NCBI GenBank assembly: GCA_003486025.1
Contig: DNHA01000163.1
Location: 1-6,092 of the forward strand
Direction of reading: 5' to 3'
Source: Micrococcaceae bacterium
Lineage (GTDB): Bacteria; Actinomycetota; Actinomycetes; Actinomycetales; Micrococcaceae
Length of the DNA stretch: 6,092 nt
A model generated the notes under the pieces. It had not been told where the DNA came from. It made no database searches and saw nothing but the letters and a program-made list of their open reading frames with translations. Shown here piece by piece: positions 1-6,092 of the stretch; the first letter of the stretch is position 1, and each line of letters begins with the position of its first letter. Made by a program: the position numbers and the translations under genes.

Positions 1-5
1 AGCGC

Positions 6-2645
6 ATGACCAGCGAGACTGACGCGCTCTCATCCGATCGCCAGCTCAAGACGCTGGTGCTGACCGATCTTTGTGATTCGGTGGCACTGACGGCGCGGAT
101 TGGCGATGCCGCAGCAGCTGAGTTGTTTCGTAGCCTGGATGTGCGGGTGCTGCAGCTGTTGCAGCGCTGGAAGGGGCGCCTGATCGATCGCTCCGATGGA
201 ATGCTGCTGATATTCGACGTACCCGCGCACGGCCTGGGGTTTGCGTTGGACTATCTGGATGCATTGGCCGAGATCGGCAACGCGCGGAAACTCCCGCTGC
301 AGACGCGGGTCGGGATCCATGTCGGCGACGTGTTGTTCTGGCGCAACGACGAGGCCGCCGTTGCTGCCGGCGCCAAGCCGCTGGATGTAGAAGGTGTCGC
401 CAAGCCCACAGCAGCACGCTTGATGGCGTTGGCGCGCCCAAACCAGATTCTGCTATCGGCGGTGGCCGAGGGTTTGTTGCGAGCCAGTCAGCGGGAGCTG
501 GGTGAACGAGGCAACGGCCTGCAATGGAAATCGCATGGCCGCTGGTACTTCAAAGGCCTGCCGACGGCGCAGGAAGTGTTTGAAGTGGGTGTTGCTGGCC
601 GTGCTCCAATGCGCGCTCCAGCACGTTCGAACAAGGCCTGGCGCAGGTTGCCCCTATGGCGGCGGCCGGCGGCGCTGGCTGCTGAAATGACCATTGTGAT
701 GGTCTTGGTAGTGCTTGCGTGGGTCATGGTGCGGCCGGAGCCGGCCATCGCGTTTGGCGAGCGTGACTGGGTCGTAGTCGGGGATCTGAAAAATCTCACC
801 GACAATCCTTTGCTTGATGAGCCGCTCACCCAGGCTTTTCGTATCAGTTTGGAGCAGTCGCGGTACGTCAATGTACTCAGTGACATGACGGCCAGGGATA
901 CAGTGTCGAGAACCCGGCGCAATCCGGATACGACAGCCATTGACCGCGCATTGGCTTCTGAGGTCGCACTTCGCAACGGAGCGCGTCTGGTTGTCCTTCC
1001 CTCGATATCTGAGGTCGGTGGGAGATTGCGTATTCGTGTGGAGGTGGTGGACCCCAAGAACCAATCCACAATTCACTCTGAATCGGTGGATGGAAAGGGG
1101 CTTGGGTCAGTACTGGCTTCAGTGGACACCCTGACCTCCAAATTGCGAACAGCGTTGGGTGAATCTGCTGGTTCGGTGAGGTCTGGATCTGAGCCATTGC
1201 CAATCGTCACCACATCGAACTTGCAGGCATTGCGGGCCTATGCGCTCGGCCTGCGCAACGCGCGTGAGGGGCAATGGCCGACCTCCTTGCAGATGTATAT
1301 GGAGGCCGTGCACCTCGATCCGGAATTTACAATGGCATATCTTGGTGTAGCGAGAGCCAATGTGGTCTTGTCGGGGCGTCCGAAGGCATTGCCTTGGCTG
1401 GAAAAAGCAGTGGCATTGAGGGACCGTCTGCCAGACCGGGAGCGCCTTTATCTCGACGCCTGGGAAGCTGAGTTGAAGATGCCAACGCGCGCTTTGGAGA
1501 AATGGCAGGTGATGGCGAGCATGTACCCCGATGACTTCTCGGGGCAGGCTAATGCAGCTTGGCATTTGTATGTCGCCAATCGCTTTGACGACGCGCTTCC
1601 CTATGCGAAGGCTGCAGATGTTCAGCAGGATCCGTTGCGTTCTTACGCAGGGGACTACGTTGCACGCATCCTGCTGGCACAGGGGAAGGCGGAGCAGGCC
1701 CTGACGCAATTGCAGGGAATTACCGATCCGGTCATGCCTGGTCACGCTCGCCGCATGGCTGCGACGTTTGCAGTCCAGGCCAACTATGCCGAGGCTGAAG
1801 AATGGCTGGACAAGGCTGCGCCAAGCGAAGGGCCTGACGCTGACTTCGTTCCGTTCATAGATAGGGTTTCCATCGCGTTGGATCAGGGGCAATGGCGTCA
1901 GGCTGCGGTGCTATCCGCGCATGTCGTGGAGGCGTCCGAGGATTCCGACGCCTTCATACACCATCAGTTCCGTTCGATTGGAGCAATGGTCGATTGGGCG
2001 CAGGAGTCGGCCGGTCGTCGCGAACGTCGCGCGCAGGTGGCCCGTGGATTGATTGCAGAGTTGAACTCTTCAAAATGGGACCCGCTGAATCGTGGTGACT
2101 TGGCGTCGATGCTATTGGTGAATGCCGATCTGGCGTTGCGTGAGGGCGACCCGGCTTTGGCGATTGAAGCGCTGGCGCTTGTCCACAGCCTACCCGCCGA
2201 GACGCGGTACAACGTTCTGAATAATCTCGAGCGCACTACCCGCGCTGGTTTGCTGGCCCACCAGGGGAAATTGGAAGAAGCGCTCACCCTGTTGCCAGTT
2301 CGCTCTGATGACCTTTATCAGTCGCGGGTCATGTTGTTCAACCTGCTGACCCAGGCAGGTCGCCATTCGGATGCCGAGAAGCAGGCGCGCTGGTTGTTGG
2401 ACCAGCGTGGCCGTGCCTACATGGAGGCCAATGCATCCCAGTCACTGCAGCCATTGAACGTAATGGATGCAGGGATGGCGAGGCTCTGGCTGTCCGAATC
2501 ACTTTTGGCACAGGGAAACAAGGAACAGGCCGGCCACGAGCTTGGCCTGTTCCTGCAGCACTGGCCTATGGCGGATCTACCGCCTCAGCTTCGTTCCAGG
2601 GCAGAGCGTATCTTGTTGGCCTCAAAGCAGAAGATCACGTTGTGA
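6..2645 (+). CDS. Putative peptide modification system cyclase: class III nucleotide-cyclase-like domain, membrane anchor, TolB-like domain and TPR tail
   Basis: This 879-residue protein matches what I know of the family called 'putative peptide modification system cyclase', found beside NHLP-type precursors and SagB-type dehydrogenases in Xanthomonadaceae. Residues about 16-195 form a class III adenylate/guanylate-cyclase-like fold: LVLTDLCDS carries the first presumed metal Asp (D21), RSDGMLLIF the second (D64), followed by RVGIHVGDV (101-109) and AARLMALARPNQILLS (136-151). Residues about 228-242 are one hydrophobic membrane segment after an Arg-rich stretch, which suggests a cytoplasmic cyclase and a periplasmic C-terminal part. 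Residues about 251-385 resemble the TolB-like domain often placed before TPRs. From about 403 to 865 the protein is helical TPR-like repeats (for example around 408-442, 550-570, 745-763). The usual transition-state Asn position before AAR appears to be Pro134, and no Lys fits the substrate-specifying site cleanly, so catalysis is uncertain. The ATG at position 6 fits the family N-terminus, but its ribosome site lies outside the window. The last 61 bp overlap the opposing precursor gene. Confidence 0.9.
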   Translation: MTSETDALSSDRQLKTLVLTDLCDSVALTARIGDAAAAELFRSLDVRVLQLLQRWKGRLIDRSDGMLLIFDVPAHGLGFALDYLDALAEIGNARKLPLQTRVGIHVGDVLFWRNDEAAVAAGAKPLDVEGVAKPTAARLMALARPNQILLSAVAEGLLRASQRELGERGNGLQWKSHGRWYFKGLPTAQEVFEVGVAGRAPMRAPARSNKAWRRLPLWRRPAALAAEMTIVMVLVVLAWVMVRPEPAIAFGERDWVVVGDLKNLTDNPLLDEPLTQAFRISLEQSRYVNVLSDMTARDTVSRTRRNPDTTAIDRALASEVALRNGARLVVLPSISEVGGRLRIRVEVVDPKNQSTIHSESVDGKGLGSVLASVDTLTSKLRTALGESAGSVRSGSEPLPIVTTSNLQALRAYALGLRNAREGQWPTSLQMYMEAVHLDPEFTMAYLGVARANVVLSGRPKALPWLEKAVALRDRLPDRERLYLDAWEAELKMPTRALEKWQVMASMYPDDFSGQANAAWHLYVANRFDDALPYAKAADVQQDPLRSYAGDYVARILLAQGKAEQALTQLQGITDPVMPGHARRMAATFAVQANYAEAEEWLDKAAPSEGPDADFVPFIDRVSIALDQGQWRQAAVLSAHVVEASEDSDAFIHHQFRSIGAMVDWAQESAGRRERRAQVARGLIAELNSSKWDPLNRGDLASMLLVNADLALREGDPALAIEALALVHSLPAETRYNVLNNLERTTRAGLLAHQGKLEEALTLLPVRSDDLYQSRVMLFNLLTQAGRHSDAEKQARWLLDQRGRAYMEANASQSLQPLNVMDAGMARLWLSESLLAQGNKEQAGHELGLFLQHWPMADLPPQLRSRAERILLASKQKITL

Positions 2646-2944
2646 TTGCCGGCTGCCGCAAGGTGCTTCTGCAGTAGCAACCGTGTTGCTGCAATCTCCT
2701 CTTTGCTCGCCAATTGTGTAGATGTCATGCAGTAGTAGTTATCGCCAGGTTCTGGAGCTGGGTTCGCCTTCCCGTTCTCCTGATCAGCGTCCAGACTGGC
2801 CAGCGCCTGGGCGGGATTGGCTTGGAATACGGAGCGGAAATCATCATCTGTCGAGAGCTTCTCGAGCAGGGAATCCACGGTCACCGGATCCAGCCCGGTG
2901 TGCCCGCCCGCAATTTCACGTTCGTCTGAAGAAATGTTCATCAT
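2585..2944 (-). CDS. NHLP-related RiPP precursor peptide (putative modified peptide)
   Basis: This predicted 119-residue peptide is the probable substrate of the cassette. Residues 26-51 show the hallmark leader: LLEKLSTDDDFRSVFQ followed by ANPAQALASL, the amphipathic leader helix typical of nitrile-hydratase-like/Nif11-like precursors. An acidic, Pro/Gly-containing linker (about 52-68) leads into the presumed core, with YYC (Cys72), the segment TQLASKEEIAATRLLLQKHL, and a second Cys (Cys106) in VIFCFE near the C-terminus. No clear double-Gly cleavage site is seen at the leader/core junction. The start is chosen at the tandem ATGs at 2944 and 2941; GGAAG lies directly before them, giving only about 3 nt spacing to the second ATG, so the exact start is unsure. 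The frame stays open upstream to 3169, but that part has no leader character and would run into the divergent dehydrogenase gene. The last 19 residues, including Cys106, are encoded antisense to the cyclase 3' end. The modification made and the product's activity are unknown. Confidence 0.85.
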   Translation of the reverse strand: MMNISSDEREIAGGHTGLDPVTVDSLLEKLSTDDDFRSVFQANPAQALASLDADQENGKANPAPEPGDNYYCMTSTQLASKEEIAATRLLLQKHLAAAGNHNVIFCFEANKIRSALERS

Positions 2945-3040
2945 CTTCCGCCATTGCCCGGCGGGGAGGCGCGCAAGCGCCCGTCCGGTCAGAATTGACA
3001 ATATGTCCCACGCCCCCTGCGTGGATCGAGGATCATACCT
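2945..3040. promoter_or_regulatory. Divergent control region between precursor and dehydrogenase genes
   Basis: This 96-nt gap separates two divergent starts and must carry signals for one or both genes unless they are read from farther away. Seen directly: a consensus -35-like TTGACA at 2995-3000 on the + strand, but with no convincing -10 element 16-18 nt downstream; and TATGAT on the - strand at 3037-3032, a good -10 look-alike whose -35 position is poor. A short imperfect dyad, GACA-ATA-TGTC, spans 2997-3007. No established operator was recognised. The presence of a promoter is an inference from gene layout. Confidence 0.35.
3028..3032 (+). promoter_or_regulatory. Ribosome binding site of the maturation dehydrogenase gene
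   Basis: GAGGA lies 8 nt before the ATG at 3041, an ideal Shine-Dalgarno distance. It supports the ATG at 3041 over the in-frame ATG six codons later (MSLYFEIRE). Confidence 0.7.
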
Positions 3041-4192
3041 ATGAAAGTCCGCCGTTGTATGTCCTTGTACTTTGAAATACGCGAAAGCAGCCGGTTCGAC
3101 ATGGGGAGTCTGCTGTCGGGTGGCGCTGGTCTGGTTACAGACCGTGGTTGGATTGCCCTCGCACCGCACCTGGAGCAGGAGCTGCGTGTATCAGAAGCGG
3201 AGATGCTTGCATGCGGCCGCTTTAGCCCTGAGAGCTGGACGGTGCTGGGAGCAGAGCCTGATCCAGTAGTGCTGCGTTTGCTCGAGTCGGGGCTTCTGGT
3301 TTCTGACGACCAACGCTACGCCGGGCAAGGCGACGCGGATGGGCGCTACCGTAGGCTGCACTGGTGGCCCCTGTCGGCACTTGTACAGCGCTTTGCGCGC
3401 TGGGATGGTGTCAACAGTGTGGAGTCCATGCAGCGCCTGGGGACGGATAGTGTGGCGGGGTTGCTCAATCACTGCGGGCTACCCCCGCCAGCGACCTTGG
3501 AGCGTACAGCTGAAGGCCCGGATGTAGGTCTGCAGCGGCTTGCCCCGCTAGCGCTGGATGGCTTGCTGGCAAGGCGGGTTACCTGCCGCAACTATGATCC
3601 ACAGAAGACCTTGGACAAGGCTCTGTTCTCACGCATGATGGAACGGGTGTTCGCGGCCCAAGGACTGGTTGAGGAAAGCGAAGGCGTCCAGTTCCTCAAG
3701 AAACACACACCTTCTGGCGGCGGCCTGCATGCAACCGAGTGCTACTTGATCGTGCAACACGTGGAAGGGATATCACCGGGGCTTTATCACTACCGTCCAG
3801 TTGATCACGTATTGCGATCGATGGATGCTCCAACGATTCCGTTGGATGAATTCGCATCTTCGGTTCTGGCGGGTCAGCATTGGTTCGCCGATGCGGCAGT
3901 GCTGGTGGTATATGCACCACGCATAGCACGTAGTCATTGGAAGTACCGTAACCATCCCAAGGCTTATCGTGCGTTGCTGCTGGATGTCGGACACCTGTCG
4001 CAGACACTCTATGTCAGTGCGACGGATCTTGGTCTTGGAGCATTCGTCACTTCTGCGATCAATGAGGTGCAGTTGGAACGCGCATTTGGGTTGGATCCAT
4101 TGGAGCAGGCGCCACTTGCAATTGGTGGATTTGGATGGCGGGCAGCAGAGCAGAGCGTTGCTGAATTTGATCCCGTACAAGCCGTTTGGTGA
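3041..4192 (+). CDS. Putative peptide maturation dehydrogenase (SagB-type, nitroreductase/FMN family)
   Basis: This 383-residue protein fits the SagB-related 'putative peptide maturation dehydrogenase' family. SagB/McbC-type enzymes are FMN-dependent and oxidise azolines to azoles in thiazole/oxazole peptides; here the natural substrate is presumably the NHLP-type peptide encoded divergently. The N-terminal part (about 1-165) is family-specific, with a winged-helix-like stretch ending VLRLLESGLLVSDD (77-90) that may bind the leader. The nitroreductase fold occupies about 171-366: RRVTCRNYDP (178-187, FMN-phosphate region), TPSGGGLHATECYL (223-236, matching the SagB PSAGALYPLE motif), GLYHY (247-251), KYRNHPKAYRALLLDVGH (301-318), then TDLGLGAF (328-335). 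The closing APLAIGGFG is also typical. The start is backed by GAGGA 8 nt upstream. No partner YcaO cyclodehydratase is encoded in the window, so the azoline-forming step, if there is one, is unexplained. The protein looks intact and cytoplasmic, with no signal peptide or membrane segment. Confidence in the fold is high, and in the precise reaction low. Confidence 0.9.
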   Translation: MKVRRCMSLYFEIRESSRFDMGSLLSGGAGLVTDRGWIALAPHLEQELRVSEAEMLACGRFSPESWTVLGAEPDPVVLRLLESGLLVSDDQRYAGQGDADGRYRRLHWWPLSALVQRFARWDGVNSVESMQRLGTDSVAGLLNHCGLPPPATLERTAEGPDVGLQRLAPLALDGLLARRVTCRNYDPQKTLDKALFSRMMERVFAAQGLVEESEGVQFLKKHTPSGGGLHATECYLIVQHVEGISPGLYHYRPVDHVLRSMDAPTIPLDEFASSVLAGQHWFADAAVLVVYAPRIARSHWKYRNHPKAYRALLLDVGHLSQTLYVSATDLGLGAFVTSAINEVQLERAFGLDPLEQAPLAIGGFGWRAAEQSVAEFDPVQAVW

Positions 4193-4282
4193 GCGATGGG
4201 AAGTGAATCAATCAGCATCACCTGCAGTTCGTCAGTCAATGTTGAACAGTGAAAATTGCTTTGATATATCGCCATAGCGCGC

Positions 4283-4307
4283 GTTTGCAACCTCTACCAT
4301 CGCAAAC
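4283..4307. repeat. Inverted repeat downstream of the dehydrogenase gene
   Basis: GTTTGC (4283-4288) and GCAAAC (4302-4307) are perfect 6-bp arms around a 13-nt loop, 90 nt past the dehydrogenase stop. No T-run follows on either strand, so an intrinsic terminator is not supported. The match could be chance. Confidence 0.25.
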
Positions 4308-4518
4308 TTATCGGTTCTGATCGCGCATGAGTTGGGAGTCGGCGAGGTTGCCAGTAGTTGTCGAAGTGAGTTCAGGAATGCTGCATCCAACTCTTTGAAG
4401 TCCCGCCATTGAGCTGCGGGGGAGAGCTGTATAGCCCGCCCTCACTCAAAGCAGCGGACCAAGCAAGAATGTGGATTTGTTTTTATCAGCCTCGATTCTG
4501 ACTTCATTGCGACGATAC

Positions 4519-4545
4519 GGTCGGCAACACAGAACTGAGCCGACC
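4519..4545 (-). terminator. Stem-loop just past the carboxylase gene, possible transcript 3' end
   Basis: GGTCGGC (4519-4525) and GCCGACC (4539-4545) form a perfect 7-bp G+C-rich stem with a 13-nt loop. Read on the minus strand it begins 27 nt after the carboxylase stop codon, which is where a terminator or a 3'-protective hairpin would sit. It lacks the U-run of a classical intrinsic terminator and the loop is long, so Rho-dependent termination with this hairpin as a 3'-end block is as likely. Confidence 0.35.
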
Positions 4546-4572
4546 AAGATCCGGAGGCGTCGATGAGGGAAA

Positions 4573-6092
4573 TCAGCCCGCCTCGAAATCCACCAGCACC
4601 GCGCCATCGGCCACCTGATCACCGGCCTTGGCGCGGAAGCCGTGCACGGTGCCGTCGGCCGGCGCCTGCAGGGTGTGCTCCATCTTCATTGCTTCCATCA
4701 CCAGCAGCGGCGTGCCGCGGCTGACGGTGGTGCCCGGCTGCACAAGCAGGGTAACGACGCGGCCGGGCATCGGTGCCAGCAGGCTGCCACCGTGATCGTT
4801 GCTGCTGTCGGCTTCGGCGACCGGGTCGTGGATGTTGAAGCGCTGTTGCTGGTCGGTGCCGAACACATACAGCGTATTGCCTTCGCGGATTGCCTGGCCG
4901 CGCAGCAGGCGTTGGCCGAGCTGCAGGGCGTAGCAAGCACTGCCAGCTTTCCCTGCCACGGCGATCGAGGTATCGCCGACCTGCACTTGCCAGTCATTGG
5001 CGCTGTCGCGGACCTGCAGCTGCTTGCGTTGTTCCAGATGTTCCAGCGTAACCGAGCGTGCCGCGGGGCCGGTGAGGCGCCAGCTGTCGGTAATGGCCCA
5101 AGGTGAAGTGTCGTTATTGCGTGGCTGCTCGCTGCTGACGGCAAGCACGGCGGCCAGTGCCCAGTCCTCGTCGCTTGCCGCGATGTGATGGATATCCAGC
5201 GCTTCACGCTCGCGCTCGATCAAAGCGGTATCCAGGTTGGCGCTGCGGAACGAGTCGGTCAGTACCAGCCGGCGCAGGAAGGCGGCATTGGTGGTCACGC
5301 CGACCACCTGGCACTGTGCCAGTGCCAGCTGCATGCGCTGCAGGGCGCTGTCGCGGTCCACGTCCCAGACGATGAGCTTGGCGATCATCGGATCGTAGTA
5401 CGGAGTAATTGCGTCGCCTTGCTCAACACCTGCATCCACACGCACATGGGCGCTGGGTTGCGGCAGTCGCAGGTGACGCAGCGTGCCGGTCGAGGGCAGA
5501 AAGCCGCGGTCCGCGTCTTCGGCATACAGGCGCGCTTCGATCGCATGGCCGTGGATCTGCAGCTGCTGCTGGGTCTTTGGCAACGGCTGGCCTGCGGCCA
5601 CGCGCAGCTGCCATTCGACCAGATCGGTACCGGTGATCAGCTCGGTGACCGGGTGCTCAACCTGCAGGCGGGTGTTCATTTCCATGAAATAGAAATCGCC
5701 ATCCGGGCCTGCGATGAATTCCACCGTGCCTGCGCCAACGTAGCCAACCGCGCGCGCCGCATCGGTAGCGGCCTTACCCATCGCAGCGCGGCGTTCAGCG
5801 GTCATGCCGGGTGCGGGTGCTTCCTCCAGTACCTTCTGGTGACGGCGCTGCACCGAGCAGTCGCGTTCAAACAGATAGACCACGTCACCGTGGCTGTCGC
5901 CGAACACCTGGATCTCGATATGACGCGGCCGCTCGACGTACTTTTCCACCAGCACATGCGCATTGCCGAACGAGGCCTGCGCCTCGCGCTGACAGCTGGC
6001 CAGCGCGGCTTCGAAATCGGCACTGGCCTCGACCTTGCGCATGCCCTTGCCACCGCCACCGGCGCTGGCCTTGATCAGCACCGGATAACCAA
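4573..6092 (-). CDS. Acetyl/propionyl/methylcrotonyl-CoA carboxylase alpha subunit, biotin carboxylase plus biotin carrier (5' end missing)
   Basis: This is the C-terminal part (about 506 codons) of a biotin-dependent acyl-CoA carboxylase alpha subunit, cut by the window edge. Full members run about 650-670 residues, so roughly 150 N-terminal residues are missing. The frame runs to the edge (visible start GYPVLIKAS), so no start codon is called. The biotin carboxylase part shows the ATP-grasp glycine loop KASAGGGGKGMR, EKYVERPRHIEIQVFGD, the RRHQK motif, and MNTRLQVEHPVTE with its metal and catalytic residues. A middle BT-like linker of weaker conservation follows. The C-terminal biotinyl domain has APMPG and the biotin-acceptor motif VMEAMKMEH, whose Lys in AMKM is 37 residues from the end, as usual for this domain. 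It would carboxylate biotin with bicarbonate and ATP, pass CO2 to a beta subunit (not in the window), and act in the cytoplasm in leucine, odd-chain or related acyl-CoA breakdown. Substrate choice is set by the beta subunit, so LiuD/MccA-type versus acetyl/propionyl-CoA type cannot be decided here. It is probably the last gene of its operon, as a stem-loop follows its stop. Confidence 0.93.
   Translation of the reverse strand, partial: GYPVLIKASAGGGGKGMRKVEASADFEAALASCQREAQASFGNAHVLVEKYVERPRHIEIQVFGDSHGDVVYLFERDCSVQRRHQKVLEEAPAPGMTAERRAAMGKAATDAARAVGYVGAGTVEFIAGPDGDFYFMEMNTRLQVEHPVTELITGTDLVEWQLRVAAGQPLPKTQQQLQIHGHAIEARLYAEDADRGFLPSTGTLRHLRLPQPSAHVRVDAGVEQGDAITPYYDPMIAKLIVWDVDRDSALQRMQLALAQCQVVGVTTNAAFLRRLVLTDSFRSANLDTALIEREREALDIHHIAASDEDWALAAVLAVSSEQPRNNDTSPWAITDSWRLTGPAARSVTLEHLEQRKQLQVRDSANDWQVQVGDTSIAVAGKAGSACYALQLGQRLLRGQAIREGNTLYVFGTDQQQRFNIHDPVAEADSSNDHGGSLLAPMPGRVVTLLVQPGTTVSRGTPLLVMEAMKMEHTLQAPADGTVHGFRAKAGDQVADGAVLVDFEAG

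Larger units (their letters stand above)
4193..4572. other. Gene-poor spacer between peptide cassette and carboxylase gene
   Basis: This 380-nt stretch separates the 3' ends of two convergent genes, so it should hold terminators rather than promoters for them. No tRNA, CRISPR, insertion sequence or strong rho-independent terminator is seen. It contains two inverted repeats, listed separately. It also has a minus-strand open frame (4441 down to 4232, stop at 4234-4232) with protein-like composition but no start codon at its upstream end, closed upstream by TGA at 4444-4442. G+C is low: 28 of 60 bases at 4261-4320, against 43 of 60 at 5461-5520 inside the carboxylase. Confidence 0.5.

Noticed and set aside
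2676..2690. Hairpin AGCAAC-CGT-GTTGCT shortly after the cyclase stop as a terminator
   Set aside because: It lies within the precursor coding sequence, has only a 6-bp stem, and no T-run follows on either strand.
2609..2731. Similar short words LASKQK (cyclase tail) and LASKEE (precursor) as a shared functional motif
   Set aside because: They are encoded on opposite strands at different places with different codons; the match is short enough to be chance.
2714..3075. Plus-strand open frames of about 70-117 codons between the cyclase and the dehydrogenase
   Set aside because: They are antisense shadows of the precursor gene and its upstream region, Arg/Ser/Pro-rich, with no recognisable motifs.
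2945..3169. N-terminal extension of the precursor frame to 194 residues starting at 3169
   Set aside because: The added 75 residues precede the leader motif, look non-conserved, and would overlap the first 129 bp of the well-supported divergent dehydrogenase gene.
4196..4252. A 19-residue plus-strand peptide starting at the ATG just after the dehydrogenase
   Set aside because: It has no proper ribosome site and no family resemblance, and this length is expected by chance.
4470..4490. T-rich stretch (TTTGTTTTTATC) as an intrinsic terminator on the plus strand
   Set aside because: No stable stem directly precedes it, and it is nearly 300 nt from the dehydrogenase stop.
4619..5636. Several long open frames antisense to or out of frame with the carboxylase gene
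   Set aside because: High-G+C shadow frames, rich in Arg/Ala/Pro; the carboxylase frame has unmistakable domain motifs throughout.

Overview
The window looks like chromosomal DNA from a gammaproteobacterium of the Xanthomonadaceae (Stenotrophomonas/Xanthomonas-like). This rests on protein-family recognition and codon style, because no rRNA or other taxonomic marker is present. It holds four protein-coding genes and one gene-poor spacer.

The left two thirds (6-4192) is a compact peptide-modification cassette of the kind automated annotation calls a 'putative peptide modification system'. It has three parts. First comes a membrane-anchored class III nucleotide-cyclase-like protein with a long TPR tail (6-2645, +). 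Second is a small precursor peptide with a nitrile-hydratase-like (NHLP-type) leader, encoded on the opposite strand (2585-2944, -). Third is a SagB-type flavin-dependent 'peptide maturation dehydrogenase' (3041-4192, +). The precursor and dehydrogenase are divergent across a 96-nt shared control region. The precursor and cyclase converge and overlap by 61 bp at their 3' ends. The likely logic, by inference, is that the dehydrogenase oxidises the precursor core while the cyclase/TPR protein senses, scaffolds or regulates. No YcaO cyclodehydratase, radical SAM enzyme, protease or exporter lies inside the window, so the chemistry and export route are unknown. To my knowledge the product of this family has not been structurally characterised.

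Positions 4193-4572 contain no confident gene. There is a perfect 7-bp inverted repeat just past the end of the carboxylase gene, a second weaker one, and a protein-like but start-less minus-strand frame that could be a gene remnant. Base composition is visibly lower in G+C here and in the cassette than in the carboxylase.

The right end (4573-6092, -) is the C-terminal three quarters of a biotin-dependent acyl-CoA carboxylase alpha subunit (acetyl/propionyl/3-methylcrotonyl-CoA type). It is a housekeeping or catabolic gene whose 5' end lies beyond the window, and it is probably unrelated to the cassette.
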